Assembly: GCA_002684375.1 (NCBI GenBank)
Contig: NYVC01000095.1
Coordinates: 16,649 to 23,964, forward strand
Reading direction: 5' to 3'
Source of the DNA: Marinovum sp.
GTDB lineage: Bacteria > Pseudomonadota > Alphaproteobacteria > Rhodobacterales > Rhodobacteraceae
DNA: 7,316 nucleotides
Part shown: piece by piece, positions 1 through 7,100 of the stretch
How the letters are laid out: each line of letters opens with the position of its first letter
How positions within the stretch are numbered: position 1 is the stretch's first letter
Notes under the pieces: generated by a model
Databases searched by the model: none
Told to the model about the DNA's origin: nothing
What the model saw: the letters and a program-made list of their open reading frames with translations, nothing else
Program-made: the position numbers and the translations under genes

Positions 1-1376
1 AGGTGTTGAAGCAGCTTGCCCTTGGCATCAATTACGGCCGACACACCAGTATTTGCGGCCCGCACCATCGGCAGGCCCTGCTCGATCGCCCGCATCCGCG
101 CCTGTGCCAAATGCTGATACGGGCCTGAGAATGTGCCAAACCAAGCATCATTGGTAATCTGCAGCATAAAGTCCGCCCTCTGCGAGACTGAGCCAATTTC
201 ATGCGGAAAAACCAGTTCATAACAAATCAGCGGCAGGAATTTTCCCACCCCATCAACCGCAAGAACCGCTGGCCCAGCCCCTGGCTGATATCCCCCGCCA
301 AATTGAGCGGCGAGGCCCCCACCTAGGATGCCAAACAAACCCAAAAAAGGAATATATTCGCCAAATGGGACCAAGTGATGTTTGTCATATCGGTGGGATA
401 TCTGCCCCCTTGGATCAAGGACCGCCAGTGAATTATAATAACCCCAAGCATCATAGCGCTGTGCACCCAAGACCACCGTTGTCCCATTTGCCGTCGTGGC
501 AATCTGCGCCAACACGTCATCAGCATCATTCAACAGAACCGGGATCGCAGTTTCAGGCCAGACGATCAGATCCGGGCGTGGGTCTTGTCGGGTAAATCCC
601 AACTGCCGTTGGAAAAACAACTCACGGTTTTCCGGACGCCATTTTTGATCTTGAGCGGCATTTGGCTGTATTAAACGCAAGGTTGTATCCGTCATCCTTG
701 GCGCGGGATCTTGGCCTTGCCAGTACCCCAAGACTAATACAGCAAGACCACCCCCTAAAAGGACGGCAAGCGCCGTCCAAGACCGCGTTGCGCGAAGCAC
801 CGCGAGCGGTAAAAAGACCAACGTCAGGGTCAATAAAGTCAAACCATGCGGCCCAACCCAAGCGCCCAGTTGAGAGACGGGACTGTTCAGCCAAACATAG
901 CCAATCAGACCCCAGGGAAAGCCGGTTAGCACATAGCTTCGTAGACCCTCGGCCACCGTCAGGGCAAGGCAGAGCACAACAAGGCTGGCAAACCGCCGGG
1001 CAAACGCAAAGGCCGCAGCCCAGAACAGAGCCAACCCGCCAGACAGAAAAAACAAAGCAAATGGCGCCATCCATCCATCTTGTTCGGGATAGACAAGAAA
1101 GGGCTCAACAACCCAGTGCAACAGCACTGCAAAATAGCCCAAGCCGCACCACCATCCAATCCAGGCCGCCTGCCGGACACCGTTCGCACCAAGAAAGATG
1201 ACCCCGCAAAGCACGAGGCCAAATAGCCCAATAGCCAGCCAATCGAACGGCGGATGGCCAAGTGCCATGACGCCACCTGCGCCTGCTGCCACCGTGGCGC
1301 GCCGTGAGATATGTCCGCTTGAAAGCCAAAGCACCAGATGATTCAGCAAGTCTGGCGCCGTTCTATTTGGCCGCAT
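1..1376 (-). CDS. lnt: Apolipoprotein N-acyltransferase (3' end outside window)
   Basis: Lnt is the inner-membrane enzyme that transfers an acyl chain from phospholipid to the N-terminal cysteine of apolipoproteins, the last step of lipoprotein maturation. The frame stays open from the ATG at 1376 to the window edge, giving 458 residues; E. coli Lnt has about 512, so perhaps 40-55 residues are missing. The N-terminal half has hydrophobic runs near residues 47-64, 104-128, 132-150, 176-194 and 202-218, consistent with a multi-pass membrane domain. A periplasmic nitrilase-like (carbon-nitrogen hydrolase) domain follows from about residue 225. The expected catalytic triad is visible: Glu275 in WPETAIP, Lys332 in YDKHHLVPFGEYIP and Cys385 in ICYE, close to E267, K335 and C387 of E. 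coli. ITNDAWFG and GPYQH follow. The ATG lies inside the 3' end of ybeX (14-bp overlap), so translation is probably coupled. The upstream ribosome-binding site is weak (GAG-rich). The next in-frame Met (residue 37) would remove conserved N-terminal sequence. Confidence 0.95.
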   Translation of the reverse strand, partial: MRPNRTAPDLLNHLVLWLSSGHISRRATVAAGAGGVMALGHPPFDWLAIGLFGLVLCGVIFLGANGVRQAAWIGWWCGLGYFAVLLHWVVEPFLVYPEQDGWMAPFALFFLSGGLALFWAAAFAFARRFASLVVLCLALTVAEGLRSYVLTGFPWGLIGYVWLNSPVSQLGAWVGPHGLTLLTLTLVFLPLAVLRATRSWTALAVLLGGGLAVLVLGYWQGQDPAPRMTDTTLRLIQPNAAQDQKWRPENRELFFQRQLGFTRQDPRPDLIVWPETAIPVLLNDADDVLAQIATTANGTTVVLGAQRYDAWGYYNSLAVLDPRGQISHRYDKHHLVPFGEYIPFLGLFGILGGGLAAQFGGGYQPGAGPAVLAVDGVGKFLPLICYELVFPHEIGSVSQRADFMLQITNDAWFGTFSGPYQHLAQARMRAIEQGLPMVRAANTGVSAVIDAKGKLLQH

Positions 1377-2247
1377 TCTGCTCGCTCAGACGCACCCGCA
1401 GACGTTTAATCCGGCGCGGATCTGCCTCGATCACTTCGAATTCGGTCCCGTCGGGATGCATGACGACTTCGCCCCGCGCCGGCACCTGGCCAGCCAGCAT
1501 AAACACAAGTCCGCCCAATGTTTCGATCTCTTCGGTATCCAGATCCTCAGCATCGGTCAGGCAAACGCCAACATCAGCCTCAAACGCATCAAGCGGTGCT
1601 TTGGCCAGAGCCATATATTGCCCCAGTTTTTCCTGTGACCAAAAGACATCGTCCTCGCTGTCATGCTCATCTTCAATTTCGCCTATGACCTGTTCAATCA
1701 GGTCCTCAATCGTCACAAGGCCATCTACACCACCATATTCGTCGATCACCAGCGCCATATGCCGACGCTCAGCCTGCATTTTGGTCAACAGTACACCGAT
1801 CGACATCGACGGCGGCACAAATAATAACGGCCGCAACATTTTGGCCAAATCATAAGGGCGGTCGCTTTCGTTAAAGCCATGGCTCAAAGCCAAGTCTTTC
1901 AGGTGTACAAAACCATTTGGTGTGTCCAGCGTGCCGGAAAATACCGGAAGGCGGGTAAATCCAGTCTGACGAAATTTATGTACCAGTTCTTCTATTTCAA
2001 TCTGTTCCGGAACCGCCTCGATCTCGGCTTTAGGAATGGCTACATCCTCCACCCGCATACGGCGCAAATTTACCATGCCATGGCGGGCGCTGGAGGGACT
2101 GATCACATCGGCGTCTTGCTCGGCTTCGTCTGTCGCGAGCGGTCGAAAAGCCGCTGCCAATCGCCCCAAAAGTCCGGTGTTTTGATCCGTGTCATCCTCG
2201 TCTTGCGCTGGCTGCGTTACACCAGATGAGCCGTCGTTCGCGTCCAT
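1363..2247 (-). CDS. ybeX: CBS-domain CorC/HlyC-family protein (YbeX-like)
   Basis: This 294-aa protein has the architecture of E. coli YbeX/CorC (about 292 aa). It has an acidic, probably disordered N-terminus (residues 1-50), then a tandem CBS pair (about 65-195) containing the family signature IDEYGGVDGLVTIEDL at 168-183 and a following acidic stretch. A C-terminal CorC_HlyC (transporter-associated) domain spans about 205-288. It has no DUF21 membrane domain, so it should be cytosolic or peripheral. CBS pairs usually bind adenosyl nucleotides; the family has been linked to magnesium/cobalt efflux and, for E. coli YbeX, to ribosome metabolism, but the exact role is not settled. I chose the ATG at 2247: it follows the ybeY stop by one base and has GGAAAG five bases upstream. 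A longer form from 2307 is possible but would overlap ybeY by 59 bp. It ends in TAG inside the start of lnt. Confidence 0.92.
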   Translation of the reverse strand: MDANDGSSGVTQPAQDEDDTDQNTGLLGRLAAAFRPLATDEAEQDADVISPSSARHGMVNLRRMRVEDVAIPKAEIEAVPEQIEIEELVHKFRQTGFTRLPVFSGTLDTPNGFVHLKDLALSHGFNESDRPYDLAKMLRPLLFVPPSMSIGVLLTKMQAERRHMALVIDEYGGVDGLVTIEDLIEQVIGEIEDEHDSEDDVFWSQEKLGQYMALAKAPLDAFEADVGVCLTDAEDLDTEEIETLGGLVFMLAGQVPARGEVVMHPDGTEFEVIEADPRRIKRLRVRLSEQNAAK

Positions 2248-2248
2248 G

Positions 2249-2773
2249 TTATCTTTCCAAAATACCCAGCATATCGCCTCGATCATTATAGGGGTTCTCA
2301 ACCCCAAGCACCTTCAAAATTTCAATCTCTATGCTCTCCATTAGCATTGCGTCTTGATCATTTAAATGATCGTACCCCAAAAGATGAAGAATTCCATGTA
2401 CAAATAGATGCAAAACATGATCCGACAGCAACCGTTCTGCCAGAGCAGCCTCGCGGTGACAGGTTTCATAGGCAAGCGCAATATCACCAAGTTCGGATGT
2501 CTCTTCTGCCCGAGGCAAAAGAGGCCGCCCTCCCGGATGAGGTGCAGCGCGCTCTAATGACGGCCATGACAGCACATTTGTGGCTGCTGCGTTGCCCCTG
2601 AAACTGGCATTAAGCTCGGCAATTCTGGCATCATTTCCGCCCAGCGCCGAGATGGAGAAACACGCTGGGTCCAGCGCGAAATATTCCAGTGCTGCCTTTG
2701 CCGCTGTTTGAGCCAGATCAGCCAGTCCAAGCTGATCCCAGCGCGCATCTTCTATGATGATATCTACTGTCAT
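2249..2773 (-). CDS. ybeY: Endoribonuclease YbeY (rRNA maturation factor)
   Basis: YbeY is a cytosolic, zinc-dependent single-strand endoribonuclease involved in 16S rRNA 3'-end maturation and 70S ribosome quality control. The 174-aa product carries the family signature HGILHLLGYDH, with zinc ligands His126, His130 and His136. It also has the conserved segment around Arg59 (SFRG) followed by ATNVLSWP (residues 64-71), matching the FRG...TDVLSFP element of the family; Asn66 stands where Asp is more common. The ATG at 2773 is the only plausible start, because an in-frame stop lies at 2807-2809 with no other start codon between. AGGG sits just two bases upstream of the ATG, closer than usual. 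The gene follows phoH after 72 bp and precedes ybeX by one base, the conserved ybeZYX order. Confidence 0.96.
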   Translation of the reverse strand: MTVDIIIEDARWDQLGLADLAQTAAKAALEYFALDPACFSISALGGNDARIAELNASFRGNAAATNVLSWPSLERAAPHPGGRPLLPRAEETSELGDIALAYETCHREAALAERLLSDHVLHLFVHGILHLLGYDHLNDQDAMLMESIEIEILKVLGVENPYNDRGDMLGILER

Positions 2774-2845
2774 ATCCCTGCTGCGCCGAAAACAACCGAC
2801 GCCTTTTTACCCCTGTGTACCGCATCAAGTGCAGTCACCGCAAAT

Positions 2846-3859
2846 TCAGCGCGGCGTGTCCGCCTCATAGGCGTCAATGATCGCCGCCACAAGCGGATGG
2901 CGCACCACATCTTTAGACGTGAAATAATTAAAACTGATTTTTTCGATCGAGTGCAATAGTCTTTCTGCATCAGCCAGACCTGAGGTGACCCCCCGTGGCA
3001 GATCGACCTGACTGCGATCGCCAGTGATCACCATACGGCTCCCCTCTCCCAGACGGGTCAGAAACATTTTCATTTGCATTGAGGTGGCGTTCTGTGCTTC
3101 GTCTAGCACCACAAACGCATTTGACAACGTACGACCACGCATAAAGGCAAGTGGCGCGATCTCGATCTGCTTTTCCTCAAACAGCCGTGCCAACTGTTTA
3201 CTTGGAATGAAATCATCCAAAGCGTCGTAGAGCGGCTGCATGTAGGGGTCGACCTTTTCTTTCATATCTCCAGGAAGATAGCCCAGCTTTTCCCCCGCCT
3301 CGACCGCCGGCCGCGACAGGATGATCTTATCAACTTTACCCGCAATGAACATTGAGACCCCAACTGCAACCGCCAAATAGGTCTTTCCCGTGCCGGCGGG
3401 ACCAATCCCAAAGGCCAGCTCATTTGAGAAGAGCGAAGCGACATATGCTTTTTGCGCATCCGTGCGCGGCTCTATAATTTTCTTGCGGGTCTTGATCTCA
3501 AATTTTTCGCCAGAAAACATTTCCAGTTGATCAACTTTGCGATCAACGCAGTTTTCTCCATCACCCTGCATCCGCAATTCACGGTCGATATCACCTGGCT
3601 CGATTGTGCGTCCGGCCTCAAGCCGCTGATAGAGCGCTTTTAAGATCTCTGTCACCTCGTCAAGGCCCGCAGCCGATCCCAATATAGCCAACTGGTTGCC
3701 GCGACGGATAATTTGAACGTCTAAAGCTTTTTCGATCGCTGCTAGATGTTGATCGTAGGCGCCACATAAATCAATCAACAGTCTATTGTCAGGAAATTCA
3801 ATTAACGATTCTTTCAAACCATCTTTCGTAGACGGGCTTGTTGGGTTCTGCGTGGTCAC
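2846..3859 (-). CDS. ybeZ: PhoH family ATPase (YbeZ)
   Basis: PhoH/YbeZ is a cytosolic P-loop NTPase that resembles the N-terminal half of superfamily I helicases. It is encoded next to, and thought to act with, the ribonuclease YbeY in RNA metabolism. The 337-aa product has an N-terminal region of about 125 residues containing a small KH-like segment (EFPDNRLLIDLCG, then IIRRGNQLAILG). The PhoH ATPase domain follows, with Walker A GPAGTGKT (153-160), LSRPAVEAGEKLGYLPG (181-197), Walker B VVLDEAQN (250-257), and ITGDRSQVDLPRG (278-290). All key residues are present. The start is GTG at 3859-3857, supported by GGGAG at 3870-3866 with six bases between; the codon directly upstream in this frame is a stop. 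An out-of-frame ATG at 3863 lies too close to that site. Annotation pipelines often label this gene phoH. Confidence 0.96.
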   Translation of the reverse strand: MTTQNPTSPSTKDGLKESLIEFPDNRLLIDLCGAYDQHLAAIEKALDVQIIRRGNQLAILGSAAGLDEVTEILKALYQRLEAGRTIEPGDIDRELRMQGDGENCVDRKVDQLEMFSGEKFEIKTRKKIIEPRTDAQKAYVASLFSNELAFGIGPAGTGKTYLAVAVGVSMFIAGKVDKIILSRPAVEAGEKLGYLPGDMKEKVDPYMQPLYDALDDFIPSKQLARLFEEKQIEIAPLAFMRGRTLSNAFVVLDEAQNATSMQMKMFLTRLGEGSRMVITGDRSQVDLPRGVTSGLADAERLLHSIEKISFNYFTSKDVVRHPLVAAIIDAYEADTPR

Positions 3860-3865
3860 TCATTT

Positions 3866-3870
3866 CTCCC
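3866..3870 (-). promoter_or_regulatory. Ribosome-binding site that decides the phoH GTG start
   Basis: GGGAG reads on the minus strand at 3870-3866. It is six bases from the GTG at 3859 and only two bases from an out-of-frame ATG at 3863. Spacing therefore favours GTG. The ATG would give only 21 codons before a TGA at 3800-3798. Confidence 0.6.
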
Positions 3871-3919
3871 AATAAACAAGGCACAATTTCCTTGATTGCC
3901 TAATGCAAAGTTACGACGG

Positions 3920-3947
3920 ATTATCGGCAAAAGCGATAGCGCTACAA
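3920..3947 (-). promoter_or_regulatory. Possible sigma-70-type promoter for phoH
   Basis: On the minus strand TTGTAG (3947-3942) and GATAAT (3925-3920) are separated by 16 bases. The -10 matches the TATAAT consensus at five of six positions, but the -35 matches TTGACA at only three. Transcription would begin about 50-55 bases upstream of the phoH GTG. The 114-bp gap after miaB leaves room for an internal promoter. I saw no sigma-32-type match here. This is inference from consensus alone. Confidence 0.25.
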
Positions 3948-3973
3948 ATAAAACTTTCATCTTGCCGCTGCGG

Positions 3974-5296
3974 TTATTCCACACAGGCCCCGCCCAGTGA
4001 ATTTTTCTCGCTATTGAGGACCCGCGCACGCACGATATCGCCGATATTGCCACCAGATCCAGTCACATGGACGGCGTGCAGATATTGCGACTTGCCAACC
4101 ATCTGGCCCTCTAAACGACCGGGCTTTTCAAGTAAGACTTTCACCTCACGGCCCACCATAGACAGCTGAATATTTTTTTGCTGCTCGCTGAGCAGGGCCT
4201 GCAGCCTTTGCAGGCGTTCTGATTTCACTTCTTCCTGCAACTGTGGGCGCTCAGCTGCAGGGGTACCCGGGCGAGTGGAATATTTAAACGAATACGCCTG
4301 CCCATATTCTACCGCTTTGATTAAATCCAGCGTCGCCTGGAAATCCTCTTCGGTTTCCTCGGGAAAGCCGACGATAAAATCGCCAGATAACAAAATATCG
4401 GGGCGGGCCGCGCGCAGACGCGCCACCACATCAAGATAGCTTTCAGTGGTATGGCTGCGGTTCATCCGTTTGAGAATTTTATCAGACCCAGATTGCACCG
4501 GCAGATGCAAATAGGGCATCAGTTTCGGACAGTTGCCGTGGGCCTCAATCAATTCATCTGTCATGTCATTTGGATGGCTGGTGGTAAAGCGTATCCGTTC
4601 AAGCCCCTCGACATCATTGAGGGCCCAGATCAGTTTGGCCAATGTCCAACTGCCGCCTGAACCAGCCCCGTGATAGGCGTTTACATTCTGTCCCAAAAGG
4701 GTGATTTCGCGCACCCCGCGCGCCACCAGATCGCGCGCCTCGGTCAGGACACGGTCGGCGGGACGGCTTACTTCTGCGCCACGCGTATAGGGCACAACGC
4801 AAAATGCACAGAATTTATCACAGCCCTCTTGTACGGTCAGAAACGCACTTGGCGCACGTTTGGCCTTTGGGCGAGCTTTAAGATGTTCGAATTTGTCCTC
4901 TTCCGGAAAATCAGTGTCTAGCGCCTTTTCGCCAGCGCGAACCTTGGCCTCAAGCGCCGGCAACCGGTGATAACTCTGCGGTCCAACCACCAGATCCACC
5001 ATCGGCTGGCGGCGCATGATCTCTGCGCCTTCGGCCTGTGCTACACAGCCTGCCACGCCAATTTTCAAATCTGGGTTTTGCGCCTTAAATCCCTTATAAC
5101 GTCCCAACTCGGAATAGATTTTTTCGGCCGCTTTTTCCCGAATATGACAGGTATTGAGCAAAATCATGTCTGCATCGTCGGGCGTTTTGGTTTCAACGTA
5201 CCCCTCAGAGCCAAGCGCCTCGGCCATGCGTTCACTGTCGTAGACATTCATTTGACAGCCGTAGGTTTTTATGAACAGTTTTTTATTCTGTGTCAC
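3974..5296 (-). CDS. miaB: tRNA-2-methylthio-N6-dimethylallyladenosine synthase MiaB
   Basis: MiaB is a radical SAM methylthiotransferase that converts i6A to ms2i6A at position 37 of tRNAs reading codons that begin with U, using two [4Fe-4S] clusters. The 440-aa length is usual for the family. The N-terminal UPF0004 domain carries the first cluster's cysteines: Cys14 (KTYGCQMN), Cys50 (LNTCHIRE) and Cys84 (VAGCVAQ). The radical SAM core has CxxxCxxC at Cys159, Cys163 and Cys166 ([17 protein letters not shown]), followed by LLGQNVNAY and [15 protein letters not shown] domain, expected to bind tRNA, occupies roughly the last 65 residues. The start is GTG at 5296-5294, with AAGGGA at 5309-5304 seven bases upstream and an in-frame stop at 5320-5318. 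It heads the miaB-ybeZ-ybeY-ybeX-lnt cluster, the same order as in E. coli, and is divergent from the plus-strand gene at 5391. Confidence 0.97.
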   Translation of the reverse strand: MTQNKKLFIKTYGCQMNVYDSERMAEALGSEGYVETKTPDDADMILLNTCHIREKAAEKIYSELGRYKGFKAQNPDLKIGVAGCVAQAEGAEIMRRQPMVDLVVGPQSYHRLPALEAKVRAGEKALDTDFPEEDKFEHLKARPKAKRAPSAFLTVQEGCDKFCAFCVVPYTRGAEVSRPADRVLTEARDLVARGVREITLLGQNVNAYHGAGSGGSWTLAKLIWALNDVEGLERIRFTTSHPNDMTDELIEAHGNCPKLMPYLHLPVQSGSDKILKRMNRSHTTESYLDVVARLRAARPDILLSGDFIVGFPEETEEDFQATLDLIKAVEYGQAYSFKYSTRPGTPAAERPQLQEEVKSERLQRLQALLSEQQKNIQLSMVGREVKVLLEKPGRLEGQMVGKSQYLHAVHVTGSGGNIGDIVRARVLNSEKNSLGGACVE

Positions 5297-5303
5297 AGCC
5301 AGA

Positions 5304-5309
5304 TCCCTT
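5304..5309 (-). promoter_or_regulatory. Ribosome-binding site of miaB
   Basis: AAGGGA on the minus strand lies seven bases upstream of the GTG at 5296. No ATG or other start codon with a better site is present before the in-frame stop at 5320-5318, so this site supports the GTG start. Confidence 0.6.
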
Positions 5310-5339
5310 GAATCATTTCAGAGTTATCCCCTACATTAC

Positions 5340-5369
5340 CACAGCGGTGTGTTGCAATGGCACAGCGGT
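5340..5369. repeat. 9-bp direct repeat in the divergent miaB/hypothetical intergenic region
   Basis: CACAGCGGT occurs at 5340-5348 and again at 5361-5369, 21 bp apart start to start, about two helical turns. The first copy is followed by GTG, which makes a CACA-gcgg-TGTG inverted element at 5340-5351. It lies in the 94 bp between the miaB start and the start of the plus-strand gene. An operator is possible, but nothing in the sequence names a regulator. Confidence 0.4.
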
Positions 5370-5390
5370 TTTTAGGTTCGGCCTCGCATA

Positions 5391-6272
5391 TTGGGCAATA
5401 TTTTGAAATTTGATACCTTAAACTCTTTTTTACGGCTCTCAAAGCGCAGGCTTGCGCAGGGACCGATTGCGCTGATTTTTGTCGAAGACGACATCGAGAT
5501 ACGTTCCACGATTGCCCATCACCTAATGCGTGGCTTTCGCTCAATATTGGTTTTTGTCCCAAAGGGCATTGCCCATCCCGATGGCTTTGCCCCCGAAGTC
5601 CACAGTATTCGCTATGATACACACAGCGAAGAGGCCGTGACTTGCGCAATCAACCGCATTATCCTTTGGGCGCCAGATACTTGGATGTATTACTGCTATA
5701 ACGCCGAATATCTGTTTTATCCATTCTGCGAAACCCGCAGTATCCGCGAGCTTCTAGCGTTCAACACTCAAGAAGAGCGCGCCGCGATGCTCACCTACAC
5801 AATCGATCTGTATGCCGCCGATCTGAGCCAAAATCCAAACGCAGTTTGCACACAGACTGCACAGATCGACAGCAGCGGGTATTACGCACAGACCCGGGTT
5901 GACCCCGACAATCACAATTTTCCCAAAGAGCGACAGCTGGATTTTTTTGGCGGGCTTCGCTGGCGGTTTGATCAATACGTGCCAAACGCACAGCGTAAAA
6001 TTGACCGAGTAGGCCTGTTTAAATCGAAACCGGGCCTGCAACTGCACCCCGACGATACGTTCAATGAGCCCGAATACAACACGTACACCGGCCGTTGGCA
6101 CAACAGTCCCAGCGCCGCCATCTTATCATTTCGCGCCGCTAAAGCCCTGCTAATAAATGCCGCCAGCTGCGCAGCAATTGACCGCTTTGACTGGCCCCAT
6201 TCGGTCCCTTTTAAATGGCACTCTGAGCAATTGCTCGCTTTGGGCCTGATGGAAACCGGCCAGTGGTTTTAG
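5391..6272 (+). CDS. Conserved hypothetical protein, distant glycosyltransferase-2-like
   Basis: This is a 293-aa protein of unknown function. There is no signal peptide or clear membrane segment, so it is probably cytosolic. Residues 36-55 (IEIRSTIAHHLMRGFRSILV) resemble the early segment of family-2 glycosyltransferases of the Glyco_tranf_2_4 type (a pattern like hhaHHLahGFdrIhVf). Residues 98-124 (WMYYCYNAEYL, then SIRELLAF) fall where those enzymes have a W-hydrophobic-DxDEF stretch, but here both Asp positions appear replaced. Later conserved-looking blocks are DFFGGLRWRFDQYVP (184-198), NTYTGRWHNSPSA (230-242) and the C-terminal LGLMETGQWF. The start is TTG at 5391: the reading frame is closed at 5373-5375, and the first in-frame ATG (residue 46) would cut into the family-like segment. 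No strong Shine-Dalgarno is seen; AGG at 5374-5376 is too far away. A second TTG at 5403 is an alternative. The base composition does not look foreign. I recall similar proteins in other Rhodobacteraceae, but could not search. Confidence 0.85.
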   Translation: MGNILKFDTLNSFLRLSKRRLAQGPIALIFVEDDIEIRSTIAHHLMRGFRSILVFVPKGIAHPDGFAPEVHSIRYDTHSEEAVTCAINRIILWAPDTWMYYCYNAEYLFYPFCETRSIRELLAFNTQEERAAMLTYTIDLYAADLSQNPNAVCTQTAQIDSSGYYAQTRVDPDNHNFPKERQLDFFGGLRWRFDQYVPNAQRKIDRVGLFKSKPGLQLHPDDTFNEPEYNTYTGRWHNSPSAAILSFRAAKALLINAASCAAIDRFDWPHSVPFKWHSEQLLALGLMETGQWF

Positions 6273-6302
6273 CCTTCAATGCCCGTGCCAGGCAGAGCGG
6301 CT

Positions 6303-7094
6303 TTAGAGGTTTTCTTGCTGCGGCATGCCCAAAATATGAAAGCCACCGTCAACGCGAATAACCTCACCCGTGGTAAAGGCACCGGCATCAGAAGCCAGAT
6401 AAACCGCTGTGCCGCCAACCGCCTCAAGCGTTGCGTTTGAACGCAGAGGCGCGTTCATGGTGGTGTGCTTGTAGGTCTGTCGCGCCCCACCGATCGCAGC
6501 CCCCGCGAGCGTTTTCATCGGCCCGGGTGAGATTGCATTGACCCGAATACCTTCAGGGCCAAGGTCATTGGCAAGATAGCGGGTTGCCGCCTCAAGTGCG
6601 GCCTTAGCAATGCCCATCACGTTATAATTGGGCACAACGCGCTGCGAGCCTTGAAAAGTCAGCGACATCAGACTGCCGCCAGCCTCAACCATCAAGGGAT
6701 GCGCACGACGCGCCACTTCGATAAACGAATACGCCGAGATATCCATCGTGTTTTTAAAATTATCTCTGGAAGTGTTTAGAACCCGCCCAGTGAGTTCGGC
6801 TTTGTCCGAAAAAGCAATCGCATGCACCAAGAAATCAATGGAGGGCCAGCGCCCGCCCAGTTGCGCGAACGCCGCATCAAGCGACGCATCGTCGGTCACA
6901 TCCACGTCCACCATAAAATCTGACCCGAGAGAGGCCGCCAAAGGCTCAAGACGCTTGCCAAAAGCCTCGCCTTGATAGGTAAAGGCCAGCTCTGCTCCGG
7001 CTTCAGACATGGCTTTCGCGATGCCCCAAGCAATGGAACGTTCGTTGGCGACACCCATAATCAGGCCACGTTTTCCGGCAAGCAATGCTGACAT
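6303..7094 (-). CDS. fabI: Enoyl-[acyl-carrier-protein] reductase, FabI type
   Basis: FabI reduces trans-2-enoyl-ACP with NADH (or NADPH), the last step of each fatty acid elongation cycle, in the cytosol. The 263-aa product is a full-length short-chain dehydrogenase-like enzyme. It has the nucleotide-binding segment GVANERSIAWG (14-24), the VDVTDD segment (64-69) that contacts the cofactor, and HAIAFS (91-96). The catalytic pair is Tyr157 and Lys164 in YNVMGIAK. VNAISPGPMKTLA (185-197) forms the substrate-loop start, and the C-terminus is typical (VDGGFHILGMPQQENL). Residue 147, where E. coli FabI has Tyr146, is Phe. The ATG at 7094 is preceded by AGGGA at 7108-7104, nine bases away and inside the end of fabB; the intergenic gap is 6 bp, so fabB and fabI are surely co-transcribed. 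FabI is the target of triclosan-like inhibitors in other bacteria. Confidence 0.97.
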   Translation of the reverse strand: MSALLAGKRGLIMGVANERSIAWGIAKAMSEAGAELAFTYQGEAFGKRLEPLAASLGSDFMVDVDVTDDASLDAAFAQLGGRWPSIDFLVHAIAFSDKAELTGRVLNTSRDNFKNTMDISAYSFIEVARRAHPLMVEAGGSLMSLTFQGSQRVVPNYNVMGIAKAALEAATRYLANDLGPEGIRVNAISPGPMKTLAGAAIGGARQTYKHTTMNAPLRSNATLEAVGGTAVYLASDAGAFTTGEVIRVDGGFHILGMPQQENL

Positions 7095-7100
7095 AATGAA

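Noticed and set aside
622..1074. A 150-codon open frame on the minus strand within lnt
   Set aside because: It is in another frame of the same strand. The lnt frame runs uninterrupted from 1376 to the edge, so it is neither a separate gene nor a sign of a frameshift.
662..1201. A 179-codon open frame on the plus strand opposite lnt
   Set aside because: The antisense frame is full of Arg, Ser, Pro and Gln without any family pattern, whereas the minus-strand frame encodes the complete Lnt catalytic triad.
1304..1855. A 183-codon open frame on the plus strand opposite ybeX
   Set aside because: Low-complexity Ser-rich translation, a typical mirror of a conserved CBS-domain coding frame; no ribosome-binding site or neighbour supports it.
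2248..2307. Extended N-terminus of ybeX from the ATG at 2307
   Set aside because: It would overlap ybeY by 59 bp with no family-like sequence, while the ATG at 2247 has a well-placed GGAAAG and an acidic N-terminus of usual length.
3798..3863. ATG at 3863 as the start of phoH or of a 21-codon peptide
   Set aside because: It is out of frame with phoH and only two bases from the GGGAG site; the GTG at 3859 has proper spacing.
5754..6101. A 115-codon minus-strand frame opposite the hypothetical gene
   Set aside because: The plus-strand frame is longer, spans the whole gap between miaB and fabI, and has family-like blocks; the reverse frame has none.
6273..6302. Rho-independent terminator between the convergent genes
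   Set aside because: The stem reaches only four base pairs and lacks a T-run on either strand.
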